Positions 48,601-57,857 of a stretch of DNA of 64,000 bases are shown piece after piece. Location: the NCBI GenBank assembly GCA_942159475.1, contig OW804102.1:21332684-21396683 (forward strand). The letters are read 5' to 3'. The DNA comes from Sthenelais limicola (taxonomy: Eukaryota > Annelida > Polychaeta > Phyllodocida > Sigalionidae). The position numbers were made by a program, and so were the translations under genes. The notes under the pieces are model-generated. The model ran no database searches. It was not told where the DNA came from and saw only the letters and a program-made list of their open reading frames with translations. Positions within the stretch are counted from its first letter, which is position 1. Every line of letters begins with the position of its first letter.

Positions 48601-51600
48601 TGTTTCAAAAGTAAGGGCCCATCATAGGTGGTATGTATGCAAAAAATGAAAATTCTATTTTCAATAAATCAAAATATATGGACCAAAAGGCAAAATATTT
48701 TTGATGCTTCATTTTTTGGTGACCTTGACCTTTGACCTTCGATTTTGGCATGTTCCGCCATCTTGATTTTTGTAGACTTTTAGTATGTGACCAAGGGGGA
48801 TCTTAAGTACCCAAAACTGTTGAAAAACCTTCTATTGCAATTTGTTCTAGGTTAGGCCATTTTTTACCCTAGATCTACTGGACTAATATAAAAGGCTATA
48901 CATAGAGTGTGGATATCGCTATTAAAAAGGGTTTCAAAATCTATTTTTTAACCCCAGATACCTTCACAAACCACTTATATTTCGGTGGATAAATGTTTCT
49001 TTTACCATAAACTACTTCTCCCATATAACCAACCACATTTATCTTAGACCTTTAGAAAAATACCCATCAAAACTATTTTCGGCCTATAAAATTTAAATCA
49101 AAATTTCTTTTTCTATTTCCAAGTAGTCAGAAACACGATGTAAGACCTGAGACGTGCTCCTTTTTGTACATCCCCTTCACCTATGAATAAACAATGCTTT
49201 AAATTGAATCGAATATTGATTTATCATATATTTAGTGTCTAACATTTCATTACACTATAAATATGCGTGTTGAGGACGAATAGTTCACCACACTCGAGCT
49301 AGCTCCATGCAAATATAAGTCTGTTTGATTACAACAATCCCTGACATAAACAATCCCACATATATATAATAATAAACGATTTATTATTAGGATAATTATT
49401 TATACTCATTTAGGATCCAATGCCATGTCTAATAATAGTCTACAAGACAATGAAAAAACTTCTTCACTGTCAATATACAATCGTCGAATCCCCAATGGTG
49501 CAGAACTAACGACGTCGTTTACCTGGGAACGTGGGTTCACACAATGAAGTGTATTGCGTTTTCTATAATTATTTATAACTGCATTGGTAACAAAAACTAC
49601 GGGTTTTCTACTTATTGTGTTCCCTTCTTTTCCAACCAATCTAGAAGCCATTTGACCAATTTTGGAGGATTTCTCCGATTATTTATGCTACAGGGCTTCC
49701 ATGAATTTCTACATTAATCTTATATTTCGGTGGCCCGCCGAAATCATTACTTGCAGTGGCTTCATTTATTATCGCCGACCGGCGGCCATCTTAATTGGGT
49801 CATTGATTCCCCCTAGCGAATAACCAAACCTTGCCTTTTCCTTTATTTGTACGTACCAATAAATATGAGATATTAAGATAAATGACTGCCATATGAATGA
49901 GGCATGCTAAATAAATTTAAATAGCTAGCTGGTCGTCGTTTTCAAACAAAGAATAGAAAAATAGTTTTAGGGAAATTCACATTCGATTCAGATTTAAACA
50001 AACTTGAGAAGGAATAATATAACAAGGGATAATGTTCTAGTAAAGCCACATCCAATAGTTGCTTTTCAAGCTGAATTGTTCTCAAGCTCAAAAGAAATCT
50101 TATGAAATTCACTCAGCAGCTGATCTATGGGACACCAGTTATATAGTTATAATGTCAGCTGTCATTTAATATCAATGCTTGATCTGTTTCTTTAAAAAAA
50201 ATCTATTTTGAGGAATTGATTAACTAGAATACATTCTGCAGAAATCAGACATTAGGAGTCATGGGCCATCAGACACAGATATATCAGTCAGGGCATCAGA
50301 AAATGTACAATTCCCCTTCATCAATTCTCTCAAATAACAAACATGTTCAAAAGTTCAACATAGAGTTCAACAAAAGTTGAATTATCCCATTTCAAAATAT
50401 ACTCAGACAAACCTGTATTCTATCATTTTTCTGCCAGACTTTTGTTTGGTTTTGTATAATTTTCTCAGCCACATTTAGCATAATGTACATTTTCTGACGA
50501 TCTGACCATACGTATGTATCAATTAGTCAGTCTTATAGTCAGCAAGTATCAATAAAGCAGGTCTTGTATGTCAGAGACAACATCATTGATCTATTTAATA
50601 CACCTTATGTCAGTCGCCCACTTCTCTTCCATGAGGTATCAATTCACGAACTATAAATGATATGGAGTATATGGAGTTCAATATGCAAATTAATCATGTT
50701 GTTTATCCAGCCTGGAGCTAAGTTAATGGTGGAACATGTAAGTCATTATGGATATCATTATACAGGGCCAAGATTGAGATCACCGTTTGTTTGCTTGTTT
50801 GTTGTTGTTGAATTGAGATTATCACAGGTTCAGTCTCAGTTAATCTCCATTAAACTAAATATTTTCTGCTTTTTGTTCCATTCTTGTCCACCCAGCTGAA
50901 AGTTATTTGACCACAATTTCGATTCACAATGATTTCCCCCAGTTGCTTTGCTAAGGACATATCGAGTGGACATTATTTCTTATCCGTTGCACTTTGTATT
51001 GTATTGTACTCTATGGAGATTTAACCGTGCGATATGGTGTCTAAAACCACTAGTGACAGCCATTTTTATGTTTGCATTTTTTAAAATCCTTCCTACCTAG
51101 TTTTCAGCTTTATAAATCGGAAACACCTATTTCCCTTTTGCCTAATCAGAAATAGCTTACTCAGTGTTCAGCTATATAAACATGGAACACAATTATTCCT
51201 TGTTTTGCCTAATGAGAAATAGCATACTTACTTGTCCACAGGACTCCACATGCCACACACATGAGGAAGAGTGGAGACTTGAGCAGCCCCAGACCGAGCA
51301 TATCATGGAGCAGCTCTCTGATGCTCTGACCCCCCATGGAGTCTGACAGCCCGTCCACCGACCCCTTGGACGAGGGGATCTTGAGCAGGCTCAGGGTCAG
51401 GGGTACATCAGGGTCCTCGTTGTAGCGCTCCAACCTGCGCACACTGCCACTGTAAAACACATCCTTCCTTGACATGGGTTTGAGTAACTCCTTGCTAACA
51501 TACACCTTCTTCCCTCTACACGCTATGTATCTCCGAGCAGTTTCTGGAGACTTTAGCGAAACTGCAGAAGTGATGAAAGTGGGTCTGTGTCTCACTATAG

Positions 51601-53018
51601 GCTGACCAATAGGCTGAGTGACTGATGGGATATCACCGAAGCTTTTAGCCTTTGGTTGGCTCTTGAGTAACTCCAAAAATGGCTGTTTTGCTTTCTGGTC
51701 TGGTGGGTACTTCTGCTCAACGTCTTGTTCATCATAGCTGTCCTCTAGTTTCCACGAAGAGCTGGAGTTGTTGCTGGTTAAAGGTCTGAAGAGGGCGGCA
51801 CAGACTGCGCAGTGCAGGACAAGGGCTGAGAGGATGAGGAGCCCCCCTCGCCAGGAGTACTCGTCCAGAAGTATCCTGGATAAGGGAGCGTAGATGAAGG
51901 TCCCAAAGCCTGAGCCACTGTTGGCTATACCGTTAGCTAAGGCTCGCTTCGACTCAAAGTAGAAACCCACGATGAGGATAGCAGGAATGTATATCATGCT
52001 CACGCCCAGACCTGAAAAAAACAATTGATATTTCTTTAAAAAAAACAATTTATATTTGTTTTTAAAAATAACTTATCTTTGTTTAAAAAAACAATTTATA
52101 TTTGTTTAAAAACAACTTATATATTTGTTTTTTTTTTTAAATTATATTTGTTTAAAAAAATAAATAAGATTCATTCATTCATTCATTCATTCACTTACAC
52201 TTTGCTTGGAATTGAGAATGATTACCATGTAGGGAATCTAAAAAGTGTTTCTATACTTCATGTTTGATTTTTTGTAATGTTTGAAAAAAAAGTTAGGGAT
52301 ATTTTTGGGTGGACAATAACTAGTAAAGTAGCTAAATGTACTTCATGGAATGACCTTAACAATGCAAGGACATATTCAATATGTTGTCTTGGTAACGTTT
52401 ATCTTGTGAGCTGCATAGATGGTATGAATAACTGCATGTAATCAAGATCGATGATTAGTACTAAGATTAATGTAGACCTTGTACATATGCCCAGATGGCA
52501 GGTTTCTGAAAAAAAGATTCATGTGCAAAGGAAAAGACTAATGTAGACCTCATGCCTAATTCTGTATTTGAGACTATAGAATTGTTTATATTATATCTGT
52601 CGTCCAATAATAGGGAGTTTCCACAAGTCTAACGTACACGTAAACGTATCCATTATCTTAATATATATAATAATACAAATATACATTACAAGGAAAAAAT
52701 GGATTCAGCAAAACATGGGGGGGGGGGGGAGACCTACCGTAACATATAAAACACAATCTCACAATTTATTTGTTATACATACAAATGCGACGTAGTTGAC
52801 AAAAAAGATGTGGATACGGTTACGTAATAGAGATAGGTTTGCTTGCTAAATCTCCTTATTGAGTGAGTACTTACCGCCGCAGACGCCGTATAATAAGGTG
52901 AGCACGTGTAGTGAAGGGGAGAGGGTGCTGAGGGCGAATGAGGTGGCAGCGATGAGAGTGCCCAGTAGCGCCACCCGACGGCAATCCCACATGTTGACCA
53001 TCACCGCCGTTAGGGGAC
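36448..53018 (-). CDS. SLC16 (monocarboxylate transporter)-like major facilitator, 3' six exons
   Basis: SLC16 proteins are 12-helix major facilitator carriers for monocarboxylates and related small molecules, with N and C termini and a long loop between helices 6 and 7 in the cytosol. Exons in transcription order: 53018-52875, 52011-51232, 38705-38571, 38038-37904, 37425-37300 and 36626-36448 (stop TAG). They give about 498 residues. Diagnostic segments are FYFESKRALANGIANSGS (the family's YFxKRRxLAxGxAxxGS signature after helix 4), SIIGVSNIVGRLVAGYVSDR, and LGLDRLTNAFGLMAMFQGIA. The helix 6-7 loop in the second exon is long, about 150 polar residues, as in the MCT9/12/14-like branch. The first exon with the PDGGWGW-type motif and start codon was not found and is probably beyond the window. 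The substrate is unknown. Confidence 0.85.
36627..37299 (-). other. Intron with a short inverted duplication
   Basis: The sequence AAAGATATTTCTAAATG occurs at about 36961-36977 and again at 37110-37126, and its reverse complement appears at about 37189-37205, each near AGAGAATTAAAT-like flanks. This may be a small local rearrangement or MITE remnant. No coding sequence is seen. Confidence 0.5.
37300..37425 (-). CDS. SLC16-like gene, exon for helix 10-11
   Basis: Acceptor TATCTGCAG before 37425 and donor ACAG|GTAGGC after 37300 on the minus strand. 126 nt, phase 1 at both ends. It encodes LRPIILVELLGLDRLTNAFG and FQGIAFTIGSPITG. The LxGLDxLTNAFGL segment and the G-x-x-x-G-S-P-I-x-G helix are strongly characteristic of SLC16 transporters. 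Confidence 0.9.
37904..38038 (-). CDS. SLC16-like gene, exon for helices 8-9 region
   Basis: Acceptor TCTCTACAG before 38038; donor ATGG|GTATGT after 37904. 135 nt, phase 1 at both ends. It encodes DRPGVDPIWVNAASLLLGSA and a following helix VYAGLAFEAAIFGLCMG. The junction with the previous exon restores AGYVSDRPG, the loop after helix 8 that carries Asp-Arg in this family. Confidence 0.88.
38571..38705 (-). CDS. SLC16-like gene, exon for helices 7-8
   Basis: Acceptor CTATTTCAG before 38705; donor TCAG|GTATGT after 38571. 135 nt, phase 1 at both ends. It encodes SSVLSIFPDYAVISGIAKPQ followed by a helix with SIIGVSNIVGRLVAGYVS. The FxPDYAxxxGI and GxxNxxGRLxxG patterns are standard SLC16 features. 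Confidence 0.9.
38924..39051. repeat. 28-bp tandem triplicate with an inverted fourth copy
   Basis: GGCAAGGGAAATGTAGAACT begins at 38924, 38952 and 38980, a 28-bp period with essentially identical copies. At about 39030-39051 the sequence CTCGTTCTACATTTCCCGCC is the inverse of the same unit, so the block can form a hairpin. It is intronic and has no coding role that I can see. Confidence 0.8.
39290..39450. mobile_element. Fragment of the CGTTGCA-ended nonautonomous element
   Basis: Begins around CCCGTTGCATAAAAGGTCG and contains CCTTGCTAAGCAGTTGGTAA and AGGGAAGGAATTTG. These segments recur near 9740-9780, 31.55-31.77 and 60.1-60.25 kb. The right terminal repeat is degraded. Confidence 0.5.
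39913..40264. repeat. ~350-bp polypyrimidine (CT-rich) tract
   Basis: The plus strand is almost purely C and T, largely CTCTCTC and CCCTC units. This creates a spurious 130-codon frame rich in Ser, Pro and Leu. Such homopurine-homopyrimidine tracts can form triplex (H-DNA) structure. A purine tract of similar length occurs at 61041-61381. Confidence 0.85.
40361..41400 (+). repeat. Left inverted arm, with internal duplication
   Basis: This arm is inverted relative to 47970-48888. It contains a direct duplication offset by about 400 bp: CATTTGACCTCTGACCCCAA near 40632 and CATTCAACCTCTGACCCAAA near 41026, each followed by GGTCAAGGTCAT. The right arm has a single equivalent, so the left arm gained a copy or the right arm lost one. 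The inner end holds the palindrome GTTACCATGGTAAC (41381-41394). Confidence 0.75.
41428..45080 (+). repeat. 31-bp satellite array, subfamily A
   Basis: The monomer is AACATAGAGGGTATAATGGG followed by GGTCATTCAGC, 31 bp. A common variant pair reads GGTCATGGAGTACCAGAGAG then GGTGTAATGGGGGGCC. Length divided by period implies roughly 115 monomers. Variants are not random: ordered blocks repeat as higher-order units, clearest at 43261-44328. Monomers have no shared open frame. Confidence 0.92.
43261..44328 (+). repeat. Two tandem 534-bp higher-order satellite units
   Basis: The marker GCTTATTCAGCAAAATAGAG recurs at 43261, 43795 and 44329, exactly 534 bp apart. The two intervening blocks keep the same order of monomer variants, including the rare CAGCAATGCAACATAG insertion and the AATTTGGGTCATGG variant. 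By eye they are nearly identical. The third copy, after 44329, diverges in monomer order. Confidence 0.88.
45304..45428. mobile_element. 125-bp nested palindrome inserted in the satellite
   Basis: Three perfect inverted pairs are nested around one centre: ATATCTAATAG (45304-45314) with CTATTAGATAT (45418-45428); GATGTCAAATCA (45324-45335) with TGATTTGACATC (45396-45407); and GTCAAATCGCAC (45340-45351) with GTGCGATTTGAC (45371-45382). The satellite is absent inside. This is consistent with a small foldback or MITE insertion. Confidence 0.8.
45429..45711. mobile_element. 283-bp element with perfect 12-bp terminal repeats
   Basis: TTTATTACATAC at 45429-45440 and GTATGTAATAAA at 45700-45711 are perfect inverted ends. 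Inside are repeated CAAATAGCAC units (45631-45640 and 45661-45670) with an inverted GTGCTATTTG (45645-45654). It directly abuts the nested palindrome on its left; the two may be parts of one composite insertion. Confidence 0.7.
45880..47205 (+). repeat. 31-bp satellite array, subfamily B
   Basis: The monomer is AGATACTTCAGCAAGACAGA followed by GGGTATAACAG, 31 bp. It shares TTCAGCAA and AGAGGGTATAA with subfamily A at the same spacing, so the two arrays are diverged branches of one satellite. GATACTT and GATACAT forms alternate irregularly. Confidence 0.9.
47212..47585 (-). repeat. Inverted block of subfamily B satellite
   Basis: From about 47212 the monomers appear as reverse complements (TTATACCCTCTGACTTGCTG then AAGTATCACCA). 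The switch is abrupt: AGGTACTTCAGCAACACTAT then ACCCTCTAACTTGCTG. About 12 inverted monomers face about 43 direct ones, giving a potential hairpin centred on 47208. Confidence 0.9.
47593..47774. repeat. GGGCCCTAACGTCTGA-type repeat, second locus
   Basis: Several spaced copies occur: GGACCCTAACGTCTGAGG, GTGGGCCCTAGCGTCCAAGG, GTGGGCCCTATTGTTG and GGGCCCGAATGTCC. The same motif occurs in a cluster at 7784-7913. It lies between the inverted satellite and the right foldback arm. Confidence 0.7.
47970..48888 (-). repeat. Right inverted arm of the foldback-like element
   Basis: Read on the minus strand it follows the left arm: TAGTCCAGTAGATCTAGGG, CCTAGAACAAATTGCAATAG, AAGTCTACAAAAATCAAGAT, GGTCAAAGGTCAAGGTCACC, and finally AAGGAATCCAATGAGGTCAT. 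It lacks the left arm's internal duplication. A 13-bp near-palindrome, GTTGCTAAGCAAC, sits at 47996-48008. Confidence 0.78.
50280..50515. mobile_element. ~240-bp TIR element (GTCAG...CAGAAAATGTACA ends)
   Basis: The left end reads GTCAGGGCATCAGAAAATGT and the right end GTACATTTTCTGACGATCTG, which are inverted repeats. The middle includes AATATACTCAGA and ACCTGTATTCTATC segments also present in the 10661-10903 copy. It is noncoding, so a nonautonomous DNA transposon. Confidence 0.8.
51232..52011 (-). CDS. SLC16-like gene, large exon: helices 4-6 and central loop
   Basis: Acceptor TTTTTCAG before 52011; donor ACAA|GTAAGT after 51232. 780 nt, phase 1 at both ends. It encodes LGVSMIYIPAILIVGFYFES, the signature KRALANGIANSGSG, and helices 5-6 ending ALFRPL. 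A polar loop of about 150 residues follows (Ser, Lys, Asp, Pro-rich), then the start of helix 7 (SPLFLMCVACGVLWT). The loop lacks any domain I recognise. Confidence 0.9.
52012..52874 (-). other. Intron with poly-T and ATTC microsatellite
   Basis: This 863-bp intron contains AAATTATATTTG-type A/T-rich repeats near 52060-52160 and an ATTC tandem at about 52170-52192. A poly-G run lies near 52720-52730. No coding sequence. Confidence 0.7.
52875..53018 (-). CDS. SLC16-like gene, first visible exon: helices 2-4
   Basis: Acceptor TTGACAG before 53018; donor GGCG|GTAAGT after 52875. 144 nt, phase 1 at both ends. It encodes GPLTAVMVNMWDCRRVALLG and a hydrophobic stretch with LHVLTLLYGVCG. The NxxxCRRVxxxG loop and the G-V-x-G-G-L-G junction to the next exon fit helices 2-4 of the family. 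Helix 1 must come from an exon further upstream. Confidence 0.85.
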
Positions 53019-56000
53019 CTGTCAACAACAATTTTAACAGTTTTAATTTGTTTATCTTTATTTTGAAACAATATTACAATGGGATATTTATATTATCAGT
53101 TGGATTTAACATGAACTAAGACGTTAGAGAAAGAAGGAAATAGAAACATTTACCACAATTACACAAACATCACAATTAAAATTGGTAGGTAGTATATAGG
53201 GACTTTATGAAAAAGAGAAATTGTAAAATATCTAAAATAGTAAATTAGGTGAAACAATCATAACCAAATGAAAGATTCACACAAGTCTAGTTTCCAGACA
53301 GTGGGTTCCCTTTATATGACCACTACATCTTAGAAACCCCCTTTTTCCTTATACTACTCACTACCAAGGATTACCATGTTATCTGAAAGAGACCAACACA
53401 GCAATCTAGGCTCGGAGCTGAGAGAGTCCCTCCAAACTGAGGGAAAGCCACTCGCCTTCAACCGCAAAATGCCCTTAAAATCGACGGACATGCACGTCTC
53501 CCATTTGATTTATTTAATAAACATTTATTCTGCTTTGGATCAGATCAAGGGGTAATTCACCCACTGGGCAGGTATGTAAGCCCTCTTGGCTCTTTTGTTA
53601 TAACACATTTCTGTTGCATAAGGCTCTGTGTAGCCTTTTTTCTTAAGCAACAAGTCCTCTAGAGTGTGCCCCACCAAATTATCAATCCCCCAAAAATAAA
53701 TATCATCAAAATAATCGCATCGAAATGAAAGTCTTAAAATTCAAAGTCAAATATGCATGCTGTTAATTGAATATATTAGATATTTAGTTGGTATAAGTGA
53801 GGAGTAAATATGAACAGAACTAGTACTGTTGAGTTATACGAATATTCTGTTTAGGGATTCTTCCCCTGACCAGTTCCCCTTGCGCGTGCCTGGCACCCCC
53901 TGGTGGAAGTTTCCACTGTTACAAGATGTGTAAGACAACTTTATAGGACGATGAAGAATCGAGTAGAGTATGAATATAGTTTAATGCCTGGTACAGGTGT
54001 AATATACCGTAGATCGTGTACAGGTGTGGTGGTAAGTAACTAGACAGTGGTTATATATGTTCTTATATAATGGGGAGTCGTCCAATCACAGCTAATTAAT
54101 CATCAGTGTGGCGTTAGCCTTCATACAGGCAAGAGGTATTGAATTAGAATTTAGGAATGTATACTTATGACGCAATAAGGTAAGGTCCTAGCCACTAGGA
54201 ATAACCTATACACACAATGCATTTTCTTTGCAAAAAGTGTACTGACACAATTTGTCTTGCCTTAGATTATTCAATAGGCCCCTGGATTGTGTTTTTGGAA
54301 GGGATAGTGATCCCCAACTGTCAGCACAAGTCAAAGAAAATGATTCTTCTTTGTCATACGAAATACTTCTCCGTAGATATACAACGTAAGTACATAGAAG
54401 ATGTAATTTAAAACTATAATTACCCCTGGTGTGCCCTCGAAAAGATCTCATTACAATACATTGTTTTTATAATGAACTATATCTATCAATCATGCCTAGG
54501 AAGTGGCGGAAGAGGGGTGAGAGAAAAAGGAGGTATAGAGAGCGGAATAGGGATGAGGGGGAAGGGAGAATGAGGTGTAAAGAGGAGAGAGGATACGTGG
54601 TGCAGGGCAAATGAGACAGGGAAGAGGGAAGAGAGAGGGAGGTAGAGAATGGGTAGGATGACAGAAGGAACGTGAGAGTTTGTATCTACTTTAGCAAAGA
54701 GGTTACAACAAATTAACTTGCCTTCCATCTGAGGCTTGGATTATCATTACATGGTGAATTTCCCCTAAGTGCCTTGATTTATTTGAGTTACATGAAGGTA
54801 TAGAAAAGGAAAATAAAACACCTGTATGATTTGACGTAAGGTCACGTTTAATCGTATAATACATTGACTGTTTAGTCCTACGTAACTTGTTTGAGTACTT
54901 TTCCATTAATGGTGAATAATGTCTATACATTTGCTAAAATTGTCATTAAATTCGGATTGATTCAATTGATCAGGGTTGACTGAAAATAATGTCATTATGT
55001 GATGTAATGTTTCTTCCCGAATAAAAGTTCTTTGAACTTAAAAAGAACTTTTTTTACATGCATTAGTTAGTGTGGATCAAATTTCATTTGGTGCAGCCTA
55101 TCAAATATTTCAATTTGCAGAGGGGCAGAGCGGAAGGAATGGGCTCATGTAAGCTGTAAATATTATAGCCTAATATAACTCCTGCTAGTTTTCTAGGGGT
55201 ATTTGCTCATTTCTGTGGAATCCATCCACATTCACCCCAAATCCAGAGGCCTCAATTGGGGATATTTATTTCCACCATCTTGAACCCCACTTGCATGGAA
55301 TTATAGCAATTGCATGTCAGTGAGAAATCTATATAAACATTTCATATTCAGCATGGAATATTTATCGATGATCCAATGTCAATATCCATGAGTTATACAT
55401 GTTTCCATAAGACAAGCCTCGATCTTCCCCATTATGCATTTGGTTGTTATAGATCATTTACACAAGCTATGATATTGCTGACACACTTTCTTCAACTTCA
55501 TCTTTGTCTCATTTGGTTCATAATAGTTTATATCAAGTTGAGGTGCACCTGCACTAAACGTTCTTATTTTGCTTCATAACGGACCATGTTTCTCAGTACA
55601 AACTATTATACTGTACAGCTTACGCAACCAGGCTCATCAATCTTGTAGTCAATATACACATCCCTAGGCATGTGTAATGAATGGACTTGGCGGTTTCCGC
55701 CTGTGTATTCTATCAGTTATTCTTATAAGTTCTTTCTGCACTTTGATTTTTGACTGACTGTGGTTCTCTTCAGTGCAAACCATTATATGGTTGACAGTTG
55801 GTGTAATGAAGTCTCATCAATCTTGCGGTGAAAACATGTCCATGCATGAACTTGGATGTTTCCACTTTTGTATTCGAGGTGTTTTTCTTTTAAATGTTTT
55901 TCTGAGAACCTGAGGTAACACCCAGGGAAAAGCGATGAAGATGTGTAAGTGATTTAAAGTAATTGTCCAAGCTAATTTGGGACAAGTTTTCTCTTTTTTG

Positions 56001-56227
56001 CTTTAGATTGCTATAAATGTCCTTAAGCAATGTTTAAGGGTCATAGAAGTTTCTTTATAAAGGAACTCGAGTACTACCTAGCTTATATTCTGTAATGTGA
56101 CTCCACTGATATGTTTTCCTATTGTGGTCATTTGTGGCTTTATTCTGCGGTGCATTTTCAATGTGAATATTATCAAAGAGAAATGGAGCTGGTTAGAGGA
56201 GTCTTTATAGTTTTTATAATATTACCA

Positions 56228-56330
56228 CTGAAGAAGGAGACAACCCATCTCCGAAACATGTATGGTCGTGAATAAATAAACAACACCAAAAAAACTTTAT
56301 CTCTCAGTGTCTTATTGGGTATTGTGTCTA
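56228..56330 (+). mobile_element. Penelope-like element tail with hammerhead-like core (candidate)
   Basis: CTGAAGA (56228-56234), then a five-pair stem GGAGA/TCTCC (56236-56240 with 56248-56252), then GAAAC (56253-56257) and GGTC a few bases on resemble a hammerhead ribozyme core. Penelope-like retroelements are known to carry such motifs. Stem I does not pair convincingly and there is an extra A before stem II, so it may be inactive or coincidental. An imperfect duplication (about 55575-55695 versus 55765-55870) upstream could be pseudo-LTR-like. Confidence 0.35.
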
Positions 56331-56466
56331 TCTCATACCATCCTGATTTTATAATATTAATATATGGCAGAAACTACCAAACCGCATATTAGCTGCAATA
56401 AACACGCGATTTGGTGGAGCCCGGCCTTTAGAGGAATATGGGTAAAGTCCCCGCCCCCTCTCATCC

Positions 56467-56530
56467 CTCCCCCCCCCCCCCAAAAAAAAAAAACAAAAAA
56501 AAAACAAAAAAAAACAAGCAAAGTTTTTTT
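56467..56530. repeat. Poly-C and poly-A low-complexity run
   Basis: A run of C's is followed by A-rich sequence with interspersed C's. It generates meaningless Pro/Lys frames on the plus strand and Gly/Phe frames on the minus strand. Confidence 0.85.
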
Positions 56531-56804
56531 TTTAAAAAAAGTTTGAAAAAAATCTTTACTTAGTTCCCGCATCACACCTTTGGAGACTTACAATGGAATG
56601 AATAAATCCCAAATGTTTCTTATTGATTTCTTTCATTATCTTCTTTTAAGTATGAATAATCCATCATTCGAAGCAATGCAGGTGCGCCACCCTGCACATA
56701 GAACACTTGAGTTACGCTTGGGATCTTTCAGAAGTTCTTTATCAAATGATGGATGCCCATTCATACATCCACCTCCGCACTATCTAGCACCCGCCCACCA
56801 TAAC

Positions 56805-57020
56805 TTGACGGGTCAGATTGCCAGAAAATGAAAAATTGGCAGCTCAACACATTAAGTAAATTCTGCCAAATTAGGCTGATAAATGATAAATAATAGCTAA
56901 TGTAAGTATAGTTCGTATGGAGTTGATTGAGAAGATCTGTCTGGTTATGTTGAACGGTCTGAGAACCTAAATTTTTCTTGAAAGGTGTGCTATTTCAGAG
57001 GATTGATGCAGGCGAATTGT
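56805..57020. mobile_element. Diverged TIR element copy
   Basis: The left end is GGGTCAGATTGCCAGAAAAT then AATTGGCAGCTCAACACATT. The right end GGCGAATTGTACA is degraded. It shares TTAGGCTGATAAATGATAAA with the 3210 and 4045 copies. Confidence 0.55.
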
Positions 57021-57650
57021 ACAACCGCAGGTAATTTCACTCACAAGGGTCAACCATTTCATTCTATACATTATATCATACTCTCTATACTCTACCCTCT
57101 CCCAATGTCGCCAAGTGTCAGTATTATGATGGATATAGTCTCAGTCCCTATTCAGTCAGATGGTAATATCTATAGAAAAGCGGATGAAGGTGATTATGTG
57201 GTATTAAAGTATTAAACTTCAAGTATTACCTACACTATTGATCACTATGCTATAATATATCATAACAAAACTTTATATAAATGCCCTCACACATCTTTCT
57301 TGTCCCCATATATATACAGGTGCATTGTAGTTGTTTGCTTATAATAGAAATTCAGACATACAATCAGAGGGCATAATATATATACACCTCTTAAGTCAGC
57401 CACAACATAAAGATATTCTTGGTCTTGGTCTTTTTTTCCAGCCATCCTGAATATTGTTTTAAAAATCGGTTTATTGGTCACCACCTAAACATGTTCGTTT
57501 TAAGTCGAGCTTCAACAAACTCTGTTTTATTAATACAAAGCAATGTTTCAAACAATATCATGGCGTCAGTATAAACATTAATTTATGTAGAATTTCTCCC
57601 AGTAGCTCCAGTAGTTTTTGTTAAGACTGAATATATTAAGAAGATGGTCT

Positions 57651-57857
57651 CCAGGGGCCTGTTGCAGAAGCTTTGGAAAGGAATGTTGTGTGTGAATTCC
57701 TACAGTCTTCCTTTTAGTTCAGTGGGAGTACAAATCCATTGTGTGTTTAGATTATTCCTACCAGCTGGGAATGGCATGTAGGAAGGATTTTCTTCCTACA
57801 TGTGAAGGAATTCACACAAAATACTTCCTTTCCTTAGCTTATACAACAGGCCCCTGG
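57651..57857. mobile_element. 207-bp MITE with perfect 14-bp terminal inverted repeats
   Basis: CCAGGGGCCTGTTG (57651-57664) and CAACAGGCCCCTGG (57844-57857) are exact reverse complements. Subterminal sequence is also inverted (TTTGGAAAGGAATG versus CTTCCTTTCCTTAG). It is the best-preserved member of a family with diverged copies near 9.7, 10.5, 31.6, 39.3 and 59.7-60.25 kb. Confidence 0.85.

Larger units (their letters stand above)
40361..48888. mobile_element. Foldback-like 8.5-kb element with inverted arms and satellite interior
   Basis: The left arm (about 40361-41400) and the right arm (about 47970-48888) are inverted copies of one another. Starting at the outside they share TAGTCCAGTAGA, CCTAGAACAAATTGCAATAG, CTAAAAGTCTACAAAAATCA, GAAGGTCAAAGGTCAAGGTC, and, innermost, AAGGAATCCAATGA and a CCATGG-centred motif. 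Between them lie 31-bp satellite arrays. No transposase frame is seen. The layout, with long inverted arms around internal tandem repeats, is that of foldback-type elements, but target-site duplications could not be confirmed. Confidence 0.7.
38706..51231 (-). other. 12.5-kb intron carrying satellite and foldback-like element
   Basis: This single phase-1 intron of the transporter holds a 28-bp triplicate (38924-39009), a transposon fragment at 39290-39450, a pyrimidine tract (39913-40264), the 8.5-kb foldback-like satellite structure (40361-48888), a dispersed repeat fragment (49655-49800), and a complete ~240-bp terminal-inverted-repeat element (about 50280-50515). No additional exon is required: the flanking exons join in frame. 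Confidence 0.75.
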
